From positions 1 to 63,590 of the forward strand of contig JAFARC010000050.1 of assembly GCA_019245755.1 (NCBI GenBank): a stretch of DNA of 63,590 nt, written 5' to 3'. Under the pieces are notes generated by a model. It did no database searches. It was not told where the DNA came from and was given only the letters and a program-made list of their open reading frames with translations. Of the stretch, positions 62,698 to 63,590 are shown one piece after another (the stretch's first letter is position 1; each line of letters begins with the position of its first letter). A program made the position numbers and the translations under genes. This DNA is from Mycobacteriaceae bacterium. GTDB lineage: Bacteria > Actinomycetota > Actinomycetes > Mycobacteriales > Mycobacteriaceae.

Positions 62698-62976
62698 TCA
62701 GTGGTGACGAGTGTCGTTCTGCTGGGTCAGGTCGGACTCGCTGGGCAAACCGTTTGCGCCAGCCGAGGCACCGGGTGCGCCCTGGTTGGGTGCGCAGTTG
62801 AGTTCGGCGGAGCCCTTGGTTTGGTTCACCGAGCAGTTTTGGATGACATCGGCCATGGTGCGGGCAGCCGGAGAAAGCACTGGGCCGGCAAACGCAGCGA
62901 ACGCCGGTGTCGCGGCGACCACGGCCGCGGATCCGAGCGCGACAACTAGCCGCGCTCGGGGACGACGCCTGGCCAA
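62698..62976 (-). CDS. Small secreted protein
   Basis: The 92-residue product has a signal peptide (RLVVALGSAAVVAATPAFAA). The short mature part has two cysteines (IQNCSVNQTKGSAELNCAPN) that could pair, and it ends ESDLTQQNDTRHH. It resembles small mycobacterial secreted proteins of unknown function. It is convergent with the MmpL gene and unlikely to belong to its operon. Confidence 0.65.
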   Translation of the reverse strand: MARRRPRARLVVALGSAAVVAATPAFAAFAGPVLSPAARTMADVIQNCSVNQTKGSAELNCAPNQGAPGASAGANGLPSESDLTQQNDTRHH

Positions 62977-63182
62977 TCCTCACCTCCCGGGACGAGTTCG
63001 AGCGTACGTGACAGTAATAATTTTACGCCGCTACCGGAGAATAACGACCGGTGCGCGCTGTGGGCGGGCTGCTCCGCCGGGCGAATGCCCGCACGTCTCG
63101 AGCCACCCATCCAAATCGTTTGCAGCGCAAGACCGGTGGCGGCACTGGCGACTCACAGCTTGCGATTCCATCGTATTCACCA

Positions 63183-63437
63183 TGCACCTGAAGACACTGC
63201 CTCCAGCAGCCGCGGTCGTGGGCGCCCTGGGATTTCCCACCGTCGGGGCCGGTGGCTGGCATGGCCCACGCCACTTCCTCGCCCGAGGTTTTGCCCGCGT
63301 CCGTTCCCACTGCGCCGCTGCCGGCTGACCGTGACGACTGGCGTTGGCACGACCACGACCACGACCGCGGGGGTTGGGGGAGAGGCCCGTGGGGTTGGGC
63401 GGCTGGGCCCCGCCACCGTGGCCCTGACGTAGCGTGA
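63183..63437 (+). pseudogene. Small secreted His/Trp/Gly-rich protein gene with a frameshift
   Basis: The signal-like start MHLKTLPPAAAVVGALGFPT is in one frame. After an apparent extra base near 63258-63262 the natural continuation VAGMAHATSSPEVLPASVPT and DRDDWRWHDHDHDRGGWGRG lies in the +1 frame to 63437. Read together they make a typical small exported protein with an Asp/His/Trp/Gly-rich mature part. As sequenced the first frame stops at 63328. It is either a pseudogene or a single-base sequencing error. The last 150 bases of the window show no gene. Confidence 0.5.
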
Positions 63438-63590
63438 CGCGGTCGACCCGCTGAGGACTAGGTGTTGCGGGACAAGACGTTGTTGACTTGCTGCTGCCGC
63501 TGGTCCATCTAGTAGACCGGTATCAGCTTGATGGCGTAGGTGTGCTGCGGACGAGTCCAGTGAGGATCATGTCGAGCCCTCCGTCGAAGC

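Overview
The window is high-G+C actinobacterial DNA and almost certainly comes from a Mycobacterium. The evidence is an antigen-85 mycolyltransferase, an F420-dependent hydroxymycolate-dehydrogenase-type enzyme, an LdtMt1-type L,D-transpeptidase, a CYP125-type P450, a KstR-type operator, MmpL and FAAL-type FadD proteins, GTG/TTG starts and overlapping ATGA/GTGA gene junctions. I see no rRNA, tRNA, CRISPR array or replication origin. All identities come from reading motifs by eye; no database was searched.

Layout. 0.3-6.5 kb: a minus-strand cell-envelope block (acyltransferase-3/SGNH, secreted esterase, TAT-lipoprotein F420 enzyme, small membrane protein, Ag85). 6.6-11 kb: a membrane protein, a cupin, an L,D-transpeptidase and a DHA2 drug-type exporter. 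11-17.1 kb: a decayed zone with an IS3-type transposase remnant, two broken MFS genes and a deleted DJ-1/PfpI gene, around an intact amino-acid permease/FAD-oxidase operon. 17.1-31.3 kb: lipid and sterol-flavoured metabolism (CYP125-type P450 coupled to YceI, fatty-acid-hydroxylase-type protein under a FadR-like regulator, nitronate-monooxygenase-type protein with a perfect KstR box, hydroxysteroid-type SDR), plus PAS-ANTAR, STAS and anti-sigma-type regulators, transporters and a 2OG dioxygenase. 31.3-48.3 kb: mostly housekeeping or scattered enzymes (DUF4407, cinA, three hotdog thioesterase-type genes, HDAC-like hydrolase, SDR, LLM oxidoreductase, a secreted GH2 glycosidase, hemophore-like protein, lipase-maturation-factor protein, isochorismatase, bluB, HxlR, tautomerase). 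48.3-53.5 kb: a broken DUF899 gene, a two-component system, and a TetR regulator fused to a Phd-type antitoxin domain, divergent from a hydrolase.

The most interesting part is 53.9-62.6 kb. After an AT-rich leader, seven same-strand genes encode an alpha-oxoamine synthase resembling serine palmitoyltransferase, an acyl carrier protein, a fatty-acyl-AMP-ligase-type FadD, a second carrier protein, an SDR with hallmark stretches of 3-ketodihydrosphingosine reductase, a WS/DGAT-type acyltransferase and an MmpL exporter. Apart from one 118-base gap, every junction overlaps. Together they read as a complete pathway: activate and load a fatty acid on ACP, condense it with an amino acid, reduce the ketone, acylate the product and export it. 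I propose a sphingoid-like (long-chain amino-alcohol) lipid of the mycobacterial envelope; substrates and product are inference.
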